Of a stretch of DNA of 64,000 bases, positions 41,430 to 49,851 are shown piece by piece; the first letter of the stretch is position 1, and each line of letters begins with the position of its first letter. Under the pieces are notes generated by a model, which saw nothing but the letters and a program-made list of their open reading frames with translations, did not search any database and was not told where the DNA came from. This DNA is from AC-51 sp036265325 (lineage in GTDB: Bacteria; Actinomycetota; UBA4738; HRBIN12), in the NCBI GenBank assembly GCA_036265325.1, contig DATAPH010000023.1:49304-113303 (forward strand), given 5' to 3'. The position numbers and the translations under genes are program-made.

Positions 41430-41443
41430 AGGACGACGGTCCT
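41430..41443. promoter_or_regulatory. AGGAC-N4-GTCCT inverted repeat in divergent region
   Basis: The 285-nt divergent region 41371-41655 holds a perfect 5+5 inverted repeat, AGGAC-gacg-GTCCT. Its N4 spacing resembles a DosR/DevR box (GGGAC-N4-GTCCC), but the flanks do not match well. Nothing else stands out in this region. Confidence 0.25.
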
Positions 41444-41655
41444 GCTGTCGGCGGGACCCTCGTTCGCCGCCGACCCTACGAGGCGTGCGTTTCAAAAAGC
41501 GACGTCGAGAGTCACTCGAGCTGTCGTTCACCCCAGCGCAGACTATTGATCGCGCATGAGTCGTCCCGGGTCCTGCGCGTCATGGGCCGTCTGCCCTTCA
41601 TCGCCTCCTCGTGCGTCGACGACACTGAGGTTTGGAGAAGGGAGGAGGACCTGCG

Positions 41656-41856
41656 ATGACGACAGGAGCGGAACGAAACGTCGGACTCGGGTCCGTCGCC
41701 GCCGGTCTGGGCGCGATGGCATTCGCCGTCACATCCGGCTTGACGACTGCCGATGGCGGCCCCGACTGGGTGGGCATCATCACGGTTGCGGCGGGAGTGA
41801 TCCTTGTCGCGACCGGGCTGTTCAATATGTTCCACCATGGCACAGCCGAGTCGTGA
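41656..41856 (+). CDS. small two-helix membrane protein
   Basis: A 66-residue protein of unknown function with two helices, 'VGLGSVAAGLGAMAFAVTSGL' and 'GIITVAAGVILVATGLFNMF', and an end 'HHGTAES'. GGAGGAGG lies about 7 nt before ATG 41656. The neighbours on the left are also small membrane proteins. Confidence 0.65.
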   Translation: MTTGAERNVGLGSVAAGLGAMAFAVTSGLTTADGGPDWVGIITVAAGVILVATGLFNMFHHGTAES

Positions 41857-41935
41857 GCATCGACAACTCTCCCGACCGGTTGGCGGACGAGGTCGCACGA
41901 AAGGGAACGCGCCGGCCGATCCGATGACAGAAGGG

Positions 41936-42009
41936 TGGGCCCCCGGGGATTCGAACCCCGAACCTGCGGATTAAGAGTCCGTTGCTCTGCCGGATTGAGC
42001 TAGAGGCCC
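41936..42009 (-). tRNA. tRNA-Lys (anticodon CTT)
   Basis: The reverse strand has acceptor GGGCCTC/GGGGCCC (one wobble), anticodon stem CGGAC/.. with loop CTCTTAA (anticodon CTT), T arm CGGGGTTCGAATCCCCG and discriminator A. The next three bases are CCC, so the CCA end is not encoded. Confidence 0.95.
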
Positions 42010-42054
42010 GACGAACCTTACCGAGCGCGGGCCCCCGATGACTCAGTCAGCGAC

Positions 42055-42633
42055 TCAGCCGCGCAGGTGATCGTCGCCGTAGACGACCTTGCTGAGGTAC
42101 GTGTCGACGTCCTCGAATGCGGTCCACATCTTCTGGAACCACTTGGGACCGGTCGGCTCGGGCGCGTCCGCGTCGTGCTCGGCCTCGCTCATGTCCGGGT
42201 CCTCGTCGACGTGCGCGAGCGCTGCGAGGTGGGCGGCACCCATGAGATCGCCGGAGGCCCGCTTCAGCTCCATCAGGTCGGCCGTCGACGCCACGCGGGC
42301 GACCACGCCGTTCCCAAGATCCTCCGTCGTCGCCCGCTCCGCGAGGCCGTCGTAGGCCTCGCCGAGCTCGATCACGTCGAGCTGCCCGGCGGCCGTCAGA
42401 TAGGAGCTTCGATGCGCGTCGTCCTCGCCGATCGGCTCCGCGCCGAGTTGCACGAGCGCAAGTCCCAAGTTCCCGAGGTTCTCCTCGTCGGCCGGCGGGA
42501 TCACGATGTCGACGTCATCGAGCGTAATCGTGGACCCTCGGGCGGCCGAGGCGAGGCCCCCGACCAGAACGTAGGAAACCCCGTGCGAACGGAGCCCGGC
42601 GAGCAGGCGCAGCGGATCGAACTCGTCTTCCAT
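42055..42633 (-). CDS. nucleotidyltransferase-fold protein
   Basis: The 192-residue protein has the minimal nucleotidyltransferase core 'YVLVGGLASAARGSTITLDDVDIVIP': Gly-Gly loop followed by an Asp-x-Asp metal pair (here DDVD). This is as in MenT/AbiEii-like and antitoxin-linked transferases. The C terminus is acidic, then 'WFQKMWTAFEDVDTYLSKVVYG'. No toxin or antitoxin partner gene is adjacent. It lies between two tRNA genes on the same strand. A GAGGGGG site precedes ATG 42633. Confidence 0.75.
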   Translation of the reverse strand: MEDEFDPLRLLAGLRSHGVSYVLVGGLASAARGSTITLDDVDIVIPPADEENLGNLGLALVQLGAEPIGEDDAHRSSYLTAAGQLDVIELGEAYDGLAERATTEDLGNGVVARVASTADLMELKRASGDLMGAAHLAALAHVDEDPDMSEAEHDADAPEPTGPKWFQKMWTAFEDVDTYLSKVVYGDDHLRG

Positions 42634-42698
42634 CCCGATACCCCCTCGGTGCGTGTACCTGGAGATAGGTATCGGCCGCGAGGCCAGGAACGTTGAAG

Positions 42699-42773
42699 GG
42701 CGACCGACGGGGCTCGAACCCGCGACCTTCTGGACCACAACCAGACGCTCTAACCACCTGAGCTACGGCCGCC
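42699..42773 (-). tRNA. tRNA-His (anticodon GTG)
   Basis: The reverse strand has acceptor GCGGCCG/CGGTCGC plus the extra G at -1 opposite C73, a hallmark of tRNA-His. The anticodon loop is TTGTGGT (GTG) in stem TCTGG/CCAGA; the T arm contains TTCGAGC. The CCA end is not encoded. Confidence 0.95.
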
Positions 42774-42877
42774 ATACGCACGATCGCGTCGTGCCTGCTC
42801 ACGATACCAACGGCGACCTTCCTGACCGCCCTTCAACGGCCGGGACTTGCCTTCCGCCGGCTTCATCGGCGAGAATC

Positions 42878-42893
42878 TTGAACGGCCGTTCAA
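42878..42893. promoter_or_regulatory. 16-bp perfect palindrome TTGAACGGCCGTTCAA
   Basis: TTGAACGG|CCGTTCAA lies 41 nt before the ATG at 42935. Size and form suit a TetR-family operator. An imperfect copy of its core (AACGGCCG, 42835-42842) lies about 40 nt upstream. It likely controls the aminotransferase-hydrolase-aminotransferase operon. Confidence 0.65.
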
Positions 42894-42934
42894 ACTCTCA
42901 TCGACCCAGAGCGGCCGCAGGAGGCAGAACCCCT

Positions 42935-44302
42935 ATGGCAACGACCGAGTTCGACCTCGGCAAGATCGACGAGCTGATCGCCAAAGAAGAGGCGATCCTC
43001 GAGCCGCGGCACAAGGAGTCGATCGCGTACCGCGAGATCGCAGACCGTCATGTCGCGGGGGGTGTCGCTTCGAGCTGGCAGGACTCGCCGCCACACGCGA
43101 TCTTCATCGACCGCGGCAAGGGGTCCCGTATCTGGGACATCGACGGAAACGAGTACATCGACTTCCACCTCGGCTACGGCGCGATGGTGGTGGGACACGC
43201 GAACCCAACGATCATCGACGCGATCAAGAAGGCCGCCGACCGTGGCACGCATTTCGCGCAGCCGACCAGGGATCTCGACGTGATCGGCGAGAATCTGACC
43301 GACCGGTTCAAGCTCCCGCTGTGGCGCTTCGCCAACTCCGGGACCGAGGCGACGCTCGAGGCGCTCCGTTTGATGCGCGCCAACACCGGCCGCGACATGC
43401 TCATCAAGATCGAGGGCTCGTATCACGGACACCACGACTCGATCATGTTCAGCGTCGCGCCCGACCGCTCCGAGATCGGGCCGCGCGAGCACCCGGTCAC
43501 GGTTCCGCAGGCGATGGGCATCCCGCAGGCGTTCGCCGACCTGGTTCGTGTCGTGCCGTTCAACGATCTGGTCGAAGCGAAGCGCGCGTTCGACGAGAAC
43601 CCCGGCAAGATCGCCGGCATGATCGTCGAGCCGGCGATGATGAACTGCGGCGTGATCTTGCCGGAGCCCGGCTACCTACAGGGCCTGAAGGACCTTTGCC
43701 ACGAGAACGGCGCGTACCTCGCATTCGACGAGGTCAAGACCGGCGCGACGCTCGCGTACGGGGGGGCCGTTGAGTCGTTCGGCGTGGTGCCCGACGTGAT
43801 CTGTCTCGCGAAGGCGATTGGCGGCGGCACGCCGTGCGGCGCCATCGGGTCGACCGAGGATCTGTACGGCCCGGTGATCCGCGGCGAGTACGACATGGCC
43901 GGCACGTTCAACGGCAACCCGCTCACGATGGCCGCCTCGCGCGCCACGCTCACCGAGGTGCTCGTGCCCGAGGTGTACGAGCACTTCACCCGGATCGACA
44001 AGGTGATGAAGGACGGTCTCAACTCGGTGGTCGAGAAGTACGAGCTGCCGTGCTACGTGACCGGCCTCGGCGCGAAGGGTTCGGTGATCTACTCGAACCA
44101 GCCGGTGCGCGAGTACCGCGACGCGGTCGGCATCGATGAGCGGATCAGCTACCTCGCGTGGCTCTTCCAGCAGAACCGCGGCGTGTTCAAGTCTCCCTGG
44201 ACCAAGCAGGAGACCTGGACGACATCGGTCGCGCACACCGAGGACGACGCGTCTCGATACATCGCGAACTTCGAGGAGTTCGCGTCGGCCGTCACGTCCT
44301 GA
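42935..44302 (+). CDS. HemL-like class III aminotransferase, copy 1
   Basis: The 455-residue PLP enzyme resembles glutamate-1-semialdehyde aminomutase: 'GGVASSWQ', 'WDIDGNEYIDFHLGYGAMVVGH', 'FANSGTEATLEALRLMRANTGRD', 'KIEGSYHGHHDS', 'LAFDEVKTG' (PLP Asp) and 'CLAKAIGGGTPCGAIG' (PLP Lys). It is longer than HemL, differs around the substrate loops, and no haem gene is near, so it is more likely an amino-acid or amine transaminase. The gene at 45236 codes for a close paralogue of exactly the same length. AGGAGG lies 10 nt before the ATG. Confidence 0.85.
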   Translation: MATTEFDLGKIDELIAKEEAILEPRHKESIAYREIADRHVAGGVASSWQDSPPHAIFIDRGKGSRIWDIDGNEYIDFHLGYGAMVVGHANPTIIDAIKKAADRGTHFAQPTRDLDVIGENLTDRFKLPLWRFANSGTEATLEALRLMRANTGRDMLIKIEGSYHGHHDSIMFSVAPDRSEIGPREHPVTVPQAMGIPQAFADLVRVVPFNDLVEAKRAFDENPGKIAGMIVEPAMMNCGVILPEPGYLQGLKDLCHENGAYLAFDEVKTGATLAYGGAVESFGVVPDVICLAKAIGGGTPCGAIGSTEDLYGPVIRGEYDMAGTFNGNPLTMAASRATLTEVLVPEVYEHFTRIDKVMKDGLNSVVEKYELPCYVTGLGAKGSVIYSNQPVREYRDAVGIDERISYLAWLFQQNRGVFKSPWTKQETWTTSVAHTEDDASRYIANFEEFASAVTS

Positions 44303-44342
44303 GCGCGTTGCCGCCGGTCGCGCGGACGGGGAGACTGCCCGC

Positions 44343-45239
44343 ATGACGCCCGAACCGACGCCGGTCGAGCTGCCCGACGGGCGCTCCGTCGACGTCTACG
44401 TCGACGGGCCGCCTGACGGTGTGCCGCTCGTCTCGCATCACGGCACGCCCGGCGCCGGGCTGCCGTACGGTCCGTTCGTCCGGGCGGCGGCCGAACGAGG
44501 CATGCGATGGGTCTCGTACTCGCGGCCCGGCTACGCCTCGTCGACCCGCGTCGAGGGGCGATCGGTTGCCGACTGCGTCGCCGACGTCGTTGCGATCGTC
44601 GATAGCCTCGGCGCCGGTCGCTTCTACACGACCGGCGGCTCGGGCGGCGGCCCGCATACCCTCGCGTGCGCCGCGCTGCTGCCAGACCGGGTGCTCGCAT
44701 GCGCGGCGATCGCCTCGGTGGCGCCGCGCGACGCATCGGGCTTGGACTGGACCGACGGCATGGGCCCCGAGAACATCGAAGAGTTCGGCGCCGCCGAGGA
44801 GGGTCCCAACGCGCTCGAGCGTTTCCTCGAGCCAGAGGCGCAGGGTTTGCGAGAAGCGAACTCTGCGCAGGAGCTGATCGACACGATGGCCGGGCTGTTG
44901 CCGCCGGTCGATCGCGGCGCGCTGAGCGGCGCCTACGCCGAGGCGACGATCGAGTCGATGCATCGCTCGGTCCGGAGCGGCATCTGGGGTTGGTTCGACG
45001 ACGACATGGCGTTCCTCAAGGACTGGGGCTTCTCGGTCGACGCGATCGAGGTTCCCGTCGCGGTGTGGCAGGGCCGACATGACCAGATGGTTCCGTTCGG
45101 GCACGGTGCGTGGCTCGCGGAGCACACGGCCGGCGCACGCCCGCACCTGCTGGTCGACCACGGGCATCTTTCGATCGCGGTCTCGTCGTACGACCGGGTG
45201 CTCGACGACCTGCTCGAGATGGAGAAGGAGCGCGCATGA
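44343..45239 (+). CDS. alpha/beta hydrolase
   Basis: The 298-residue protein has an alpha/beta-hydrolase core: oxyanion region 'LVSHHGTPGAGLPYGP', the elbow 'YTTGGSGGGPHTLACAALL' (G-G-S-G-G, Ser nucleophile), the acid in 'VAVWQGRHDQMVPF' and the catalytic histidine in 'VDHGHLSIA'. There is no signal peptide. It is encoded between two HemL-like aminotransferases and overlaps the second by 4 nt. It may release or hydrolyse the compound the transaminases act on; the substrate is unknown. Confidence 0.87.
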   Translation: MTPEPTPVELPDGRSVDVYVDGPPDGVPLVSHHGTPGAGLPYGPFVRAAAERGMRWVSYSRPGYASSTRVEGRSVADCVADVVAIVDSLGAGRFYTTGGSGGGPHTLACAALLPDRVLACAAIASVAPRDASGLDWTDGMGPENIEEFGAAEEGPNALERFLEPEAQGLREANSAQELIDTMAGLLPPVDRGALSGAYAEATIESMHRSVRSGIWGWFDDDMAFLKDWGFSVDAIEVPVAVWQGRHDQMVPFGHGAWLAEHTAGARPHLLVDHGHLSIAVSSYDRVLDDLLEMEKERA

Positions 45240-46603
45240 CCGACACCGTCCAGATCGATCTCGGACTCGTCGAAGAGCTGACCAAGCGTGAGACGGCTGC
45301 GCTCGACGAGAAGCACACGAAGAGCCTCAGCTACCGCGAGACCGCGAAGGCGCACCTACCCGGTGGCGTGTCGTCGTCGTGGCAGAGCTGGCCGCCGCAC
45401 CCGATCTACGTCGACCGCGGTGCGGGCTCGCGGGTGTGGGACATCGACGGCAACGAGTACGTCGACTTCCACAACGGGTACGGCGTGATGTTGATGGGCC
45501 ACGCCCATCCGAAGATCGTCGAGGCGGTGCGGAAGCGGGTCGCGCTCGGGACGCATTTCGCGCAGCCGACGGAGGACGCGCTACCGGTCGCGGAGCAGCT
45601 GACCGAGCGCACCGGCCTGCCGTTCTGGCGGTTCGGCAATTCGGGAACCGAAGCGACGCTCGACGCGGTGCGGATCATGCGCGCGACCACCGGGCGCGAC
45701 CTGTTGGTCAAGATCGAGGGCACGTACCACGGCCATCACGACGCGCTGATGGTGAGCGTGTTCCCGGCCGAATCCGACGCCGGACCACGGACGCGGCCGC
45801 ATTCCGTCCCGCAGACCGCGGGCATGATCCCCGGCACCACCGACTGGACGGTCAACGTGCCGTTCAACGATCTCGAGGCCGCGCAGAAGCTGTTCGCGGA
45901 GCGCAGTGACGAGATCGCCGGCATGATCATCGAGCCGATCATGACCAACTGCGGCGTCGTGATCCCCGACCACGGCTATCTCGAAGGGCTCAAGGAGCTC
46001 TGCCACACGCACGGCGCGATGTTCGCGTTCGACGAGGTCAAGACGGGGTTCACGGTGGCGTGGGGCGGCGCGATCGAGGCCTTCGGTGTGCAGCCAGACC
46101 TGGTCGCGTTCGCCAAGGCGCTCGGCGCCGGCTTGCCGTGTGGCGCGATCGGCGGCACCGAGGACGCGATGCGCAAGGTGATCGCCGGCGAGCTCGACCA
46201 GGTCGGCACCTTCAACGGGAACCCGCTCACGATGGCCGCCGCCAAGGTGAACCTCGAAGAGGTCTTGACGAAGGACGCGTACACGCGCCTCGACGAGATC
46301 AACGCGATCCTTCGGCGCTGCGACGACGTGATGGTCCGGTACCACCTGCCCGCGTCGATGAAGACGCTCGGCGCGAAGGGCTCCATCGACTGGAGCGAGA
46401 CGCCGATCCACGAATACCGCGATCTGTGGAAGATCGACGACCGCATCCCGCAGCTCGCGTGGCTCTGGCAGCTCAACCGCGGCGTGTTCAAGAGCCCCGG
46501 CTCGAAGTGGGAGAGCTGGACGACGTCGATCGTGATGAGCGACGCCGACGTGGAACGCTACGTCGAGAACTTCGAGGAGATGGCCGAGGCCATCACGCGG
46601 TAG
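45236..46603 (+). CDS. HemL-like class III aminotransferase, copy 2
   Basis: A 455-residue paralogue of the protein at 42935: 'GGVSSSWQSWPPHPIYVDRG', 'WDIDGNEYVDFHNGYG', 'FGNSGTEATLDAVRIMRATTGRD', 'AFDEVKTGFTVAWGG' and 'AFAKALGAGLPCGAIGG' (PLP Lys), and the shared end 'NRGVFKSPGSKWESWTTS'. The two differ mainly in the N-terminal 40 residues and in the loop around 190-210, so they could be subunits of one hetero-oligomer or have related substrates. The ATG overlaps the hydrolase stop by 4 nt. Confidence 0.85.
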   Translation: MTDTVQIDLGLVEELTKRETAALDEKHTKSLSYRETAKAHLPGGVSSSWQSWPPHPIYVDRGAGSRVWDIDGNEYVDFHNGYGVMLMGHAHPKIVEAVRKRVALGTHFAQPTEDALPVAEQLTERTGLPFWRFGNSGTEATLDAVRIMRATTGRDLLVKIEGTYHGHHDALMVSVFPAESDAGPRTRPHSVPQTAGMIPGTTDWTVNVPFNDLEAAQKLFAERSDEIAGMIIEPIMTNCGVVIPDHGYLEGLKELCHTHGAMFAFDEVKTGFTVAWGGAIEAFGVQPDLVAFAKALGAGLPCGAIGGTEDAMRKVIAGELDQVGTFNGNPLTMAAAKVNLEEVLTKDAYTRLDEINAILRRCDDVMVRYHLPASMKTLGAKGSIDWSETPIHEYRDLWKIDDRIPQLAWLWQLNRGVFKSPGSKWESWTTSIVMSDADVERYVENFEEMAEAITR

Positions 46604-46643
46604 TCATCGCGAACAGGTACGTGTGTTGCACCGAGAGGCGGGG

Positions 46644-46649
46644 TAGCCT
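46644..46649 (+). promoter_or_regulatory. -10 box (TAGCCT) of the AI-2E-type permease gene
   Basis: TAGCCT ends 6 nt before GTG 46656, no ribosome site; leaderless arrangement. Confidence 0.5.
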
Positions 46650-46655
46650 CCGGCG

Positions 46656-47885
46656 GTGAGCGACTCCCCGTCGGACTCCGAGTCGCCGCGGCCGCCTTGG
46701 CTCCCAGAGGTTCTCAAGCTCGGCGGCCGACGGCTGTTCTTCGTGCTGGTCGCGGCCTTCCTCGCGGTGCTCGTGATCCGCTGGCTGACACACGAGCTGT
46801 CGAGCTTCCTCACGATCATCTTCATGTCGCTGTTCCTGTCGTTCGCGCTCGAGCCCGCCGTCCAATGGTTGGTGAACAAGGGATGGAAGCGAGGGGCTGC
46901 GACCGGGTTGATGCTCGGCCTCGTGTTCCTCGCGGGCGTCTTCTTGCTCGCGTTGATCATCCCGGCGGTCGTCACGGGGTTCAAACAACTGTTCGACAAC
47001 GCGCCGCAGCTCGTGGACCGGTTCGTCGGCTGGCTGCACGTCATCGGCATCAAGAACGTTTCGACCGACAATCTGATCACCGAGCTGCAGAACAACGCCG
47101 ACAAGGTGATCGCCGCCGCGCAGGGCATCGCGGGCGGCCTGATCCTGGGCGTCGCCACGAGCATCCTCGGCGCGCTGTTCAAGGTGGCGACGGTAGGGCT
47201 CTTCACGTTCTACTTCGTCGCCGAGGGACCGCGGCTACGGCGCGCGATCTTGTCGATGACGCCCCCGGAGCGCCAGGAGCGGCTGCTGTTCGTGTGGGAA
47301 CACGCGATCATCCAGACCGGCGGGTACTTCTACTCGCGTCTGCTCCTCGCCGTGATCAACGGCACCGGGATGTACATCGTGCTGCGTCTGAACGGCGTGC
47401 CGTTCGCGGCTCCTCTTGCGATCTTCGAGGGGATCGTCGCCGAGTTCATCCCGATCATCGGGACATACATCGGCGGCGCCCTGCCGGTCCTCGTGGCGTT
47501 CCTCACGTCGCCGGGCGCGGGGATCTGGGCGGCCGGCTACATCGTGGTGTACCAGCAGCTCGAGAACTACATCCTCAGCCCGCGGCTGACCGCCAGGACG
47601 ATGTCGTTACACCCTGCGATCGCGTTCGCGGCGGCGCTGATCGGTGGCGCGATCGGTGGGTTGCTCGCCGCGTTCCTCGCGCTGCCGGTCGCCGGCGTGA
47701 TCCAGTCCGCGATCATCGAGTACTCGAAGCCGTACGAGGTCGTCGCGGAGCCGAAGGAAGGGCTGGAGGTCGCGGCGCAGGTGATCGAAGAAGGCGCCGA
47801 CGGCAACGCAGGCGGAGATGACGACGGCAACGACGGTGCGAAGGTCCACGACGACGGCGACGTCGGCGGCGACGCCGAACCGTAG
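46656..47885 (+). CDS. AI-2E family transporter
   Basis: The 409-residue protein has about eight helices in the order of the AI-2E/PerM permease family, with 'LFLSFALEPAVQWLVNKGWKRGAAT', 'GLFTFYFVAEGPRLRRAIL', 'LLLAVINGTGMYIVLRLNGVPFAAPLA', 'IPIIGTYIGGALPVLVAF' and 'ENYILSPRLTARTMSLHP'. Family members move autoinducer-2 or Na+/H+; the substrate here is unknown. The last 60 residues are a very acidic Gly/Asp-rich cytosolic tail. purE starts 9 nt later and may share the transcript. Confidence 0.9.
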   Translation: MSDSPSDSESPRPPWLPEVLKLGGRRLFFVLVAAFLAVLVIRWLTHELSSFLTIIFMSLFLSFALEPAVQWLVNKGWKRGAATGLMLGLVFLAGVFLLALIIPAVVTGFKQLFDNAPQLVDRFVGWLHVIGIKNVSTDNLITELQNNADKVIAAAQGIAGGLILGVATSILGALFKVATVGLFTFYFVAEGPRLRRAILSMTPPERQERLLFVWEHAIIQTGGYFYSRLLLAVINGTGMYIVLRLNGVPFAAPLAIFEGIVAEFIPIIGTYIGGALPVLVAFLTSPGAGIWAAGYIVVYQQLENYILSPRLTARTMSLHPAIAFAAALIGGAIGGLLAAFLALPVAGVIQSAIIEYSKPYEVVAEPKEGLEVAAQVIEEGADGNAGGDDDGNDGAKVHDDGDVGGDAEP

Positions 47886-47888
47886 ACT
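47883..47888 (+). promoter_or_regulatory. -10 box (TAGACT) of purE
   Basis: TAGACT ends 6 nt before ATG 47895; its TAG is also the stop codon of the permease gene. It would allow purE to be transcribed leaderless, apart from read-through. Confidence 0.4.
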
Positions 47889-47894
47889 CCGCGC

Positions 47895-48386
47895 ATGGCG
47901 CAGCCCGTCGTCGGCGTGATCATGGGTTCCCGATCGGACTGGGAGACGATGCAGCACGCGTGCGCGACGCTGGATGAGCTGGGCGTTGGGTATGAGCGCC
48001 GCGTCGTCTCGGCGCACCGCACGCCGGAGCTGATGGCGGAGTACGCCTCGGGCGCTGCAGACCGCGGGCTCCAGGTGTTGATCGCCGGCGCGGGCGGCGC
48101 GGCGCATCTGCCCGGCATGACGGCCGCCCACACGCACTTGCCGGTGCTCGGCGTGCCCGTCGAATCGCATGCGCTCACGGGCATGGACTCACTGCTGTCG
48201 ATCGTGCAGATGCCGGCCGGTGTCCCGGTGGGCACGCTCGCGATCGGCCGTGCCGGCGCGGTCAATGCGGCCTTGCTCGCGGCGTCGATCGTGGCCCTCG
48301 GCGACGACGGCGTGCGGGAGCGGCTGCGTGCGTTCCGCTCGACGCAGACGCAGACGGTGCTCGACAACCCGGACCCCGCCGGGTAG
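47895..48386 (+). CDS. purE: N5-carboxyaminoimidazole ribonucleotide mutase
   Basis: PurE moves the carboxyl group of N5-CAIR to form CAIR in purine synthesis. The 163-residue protein has 'VGVIMGSRSDWETMQHA', 'RRVVSAHRTPELMAEY', 'VLIAGAGGAAHLPGMTAAHTHLPVLGVPV' and 'MPAGVPVGTLAIGRAGAVNAALLAA', all standard. purK follows 4 nt after the stop. Confidence 0.97.
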   Translation: MAQPVVGVIMGSRSDWETMQHACATLDELGVGYERRVVSAHRTPELMAEYASGAADRGLQVLIAGAGGAAHLPGMTAAHTHLPVLGVPVESHALTGMDSLLSIVQMPAGVPVGTLAIGRAGAVNAALLAASIVALGDDGVRERLRAFRSTQTQTVLDNPDPAG

Positions 48387-48390
48387 CGCG

Positions 48391-49479
48391 GTGCGGGTCG
48401 CGATCATCGGCGGCGGCCAGCTCGGCCGCATGCTGGTGCAGGCGGGGGAGCGGCTCGGCATGGCGTGCGTCACGCTCGACCCGGCGAACGACTCGCCTGC
48501 CGCACAGGTCGGTCCCGCGATCGTCGGCGCGTACGACGACCCGTCCACGCTCGCGCAGCTCGTCGAGGGCGCCGACGTGGTGACGTACGAGTTCGAGAAC
48601 GTGCCGGTCGAGGCGGTGCGCGCGCTCGCGACGCCGGTGCGTCCGCCACCCGCCGCGCTCGAGGCGGCGCAGGACCGGATCGCGGAGAAGACGTTGTTCA
48701 CCGACGTCGGCCTGCCCGTGCCGACGTTCGCGGCGGTGGACGACCTCGCGTCGCTCGATGTGGCCGTCGAGGCGATCGGTCTGCCCGCGGTGTTGAAGAC
48801 CCGACGCTTCGGCTACGACGGAAAGGGGCAGGCCGTGATCCGGAGCGGCGAGCTTCTGGAGGACGCGTGGCGCGCGGTCGGCGAGGTTCCCTCGATCGTC
48901 GAAGCGCTCGTTCCGTTCGACCGGGAGCTGTCGATCATCGCGGTGCGCGCCGACGACGGCGAGATGCGGTGCTACCCGCTCGTCGAGAACCATCATCGCG
49001 AGGGCATCCTGCGCGTCTCGTACGCGCCGGCGCCGGACCTGACCGGCGAGCTGCAGGCGGCCGCCGAGGCGCACGCTCGAGCGGTGGCCGACCGTCTCGA
49101 GTACGTCGGAGTCTTCGCGATCGAGCTCTTCGAGGCGGGGGGCGCCCTGCTCGGCAACGAGATGGCGCCGCGTGTCCACAACTCGGGCCACTGGACGATC
49201 GAAGGCGCCGAAACGAGCCAGTTCGAGAACCATCTGCGGGCGGTCTGCGGGCTGCCGCTCGGCGACGTCTCGGTTCGCGGCCAGGTCGCGATGGTCAACG
49301 TGATCGGGCAGGAGCCCGACGCCGCCGCGATCTTGGCCATCCCCGGCGCGCATCTGCACAGCTACGGCAAGCAAGCCCGCCAGAGGCGCAAGCTCGGCCA
49401 TGTGACGCTCTTCGCCGACGACCCAGAAACGTTGCGGGAGCGTGTGGTTCAGGTTTCCGGTCATCTGACCGATGCCTGA
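48391..49479 (+). CDS. purK: N5-carboxyaminoimidazole ribonucleotide synthase
   Basis: PurK makes N5-CAIR from AIR, bicarbonate and ATP. The 362-residue ATP-grasp enzyme starts at GTG 48391 with 'VRVAIIGGGQLGRMLVQAGERLGM'. It continues with 'TYEFENVPVEAV', 'FTDVGLPVPTF', 'LKTRRFGYDGKGQAVI', 'ELSIIAVRADDGE', 'EMAPRVHNSGHWTIEGAETSQFENH' and 'HSYGKQARQRRKLGHVTL'. It is the partner of purE. The order purE-purK is the reverse of the purK-purE order of M. tuberculosis. Confidence 0.96.
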   Translation: MRVAIIGGGQLGRMLVQAGERLGMACVTLDPANDSPAAQVGPAIVGAYDDPSTLAQLVEGADVVTYEFENVPVEAVRALATPVRPPPAALEAAQDRIAEKTLFTDVGLPVPTFAAVDDLASLDVAVEAIGLPAVLKTRRFGYDGKGQAVIRSGELLEDAWRAVGEVPSIVEALVPFDRELSIIAVRADDGEMRCYPLVENHHREGILRVSYAPAPDLTGELQAAAEAHARAVADRLEYVGVFAIELFEAGGALLGNEMAPRVHNSGHWTIEGAETSQFENHLRAVCGLPLGDVSVRGQVAMVNVIGQEPDAAAILAIPGAHLHSYGKQARQRRKLGHVTLFADDPETLRERVVQVSGHLTDA

Positions 49480-49485
49480 CACCAC

Positions 49486-49755
49486 ATGGCGTACCTGACG
49501 TGTCCCGACTGCATGATGCCGAGTCCAGTCGGCGATGATGCGGTCAAGTACGCCTGCATGTCGTGCTTCACCGAGATCGTCTTCGAGACCTGCCCCGAAT
49601 GCGAGTTCAGGCAGTCGATCCCATCGCGCTGGCAAGGGTCATACACCTGCGGGAAGTGCGGCGCGCGGTGCGAACTGCCTCGCCGCCGCATGTACTCCAC
49701 GTCGACGAAGGCGTTCGGCGTGCAGGGCTACGGGTACGTGTACCCGAAGCTCTGA
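49486..49755 (+). CDS. zinc-ribbon protein with four CxxC knuckles
   Basis: An 89-residue protein of unknown function. Four C-x2-C pairs (CPDC, CMSC, CPEC, CGKC) should bind two zinc ions, leaving a basic link 'CELPRRRMYST' and an aromatic end 'GVQGYGYVYPKL'. It starts 6 nt after purK, so it may be co-transcribed with the purine genes. It could be a nucleic-acid or ribosome-associated protein, but nothing in the sequence decides this. Confidence 0.72.
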   Translation: MAYLTCPDCMMPSPVGDDAVKYACMSCFTEIVFETCPECEFRQSIPSRWQGSYTCGKCGARCELPRRRMYSTSTKAFGVQGYGYVYPKL

Positions 49756-49836
49756 CGAACGGCGGTCCGCTCGTCGGTCCGGCCGAGGCCGAACGGACCC
49801 CTCCCTCCGCCCGTTCCGGGGCCGCCATATGCCCGC

Positions 49837-49842
49837 TACCCT
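49837..49842 (+). promoter_or_regulatory. -10 box (TACCCT) of the FG-GAP gene
   Basis: TACCCT ends 9 nt before ATG 49852 with no ribosome site. Confidence 0.45.
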
Positions 49843-49851
49843 GGGGCAACG

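Noticed and set aside
41430..41443. DosR/DevR box
   Set aside because: The N4 spacing and core fit, but the outer bases do not and no DosR-type genes are nearby.
41936..42773. Genomic island between tRNA-Lys and tRNA-His
   Set aside because: Only one nucleotidyltransferase-fold gene, no integrase and no direct repeats of a tRNA end.
42935..46603. Naming the two aminotransferases hemL
   Set aside because: There are two paralogues, longer than HemL, with a hydrolase between them and no haem genes near.
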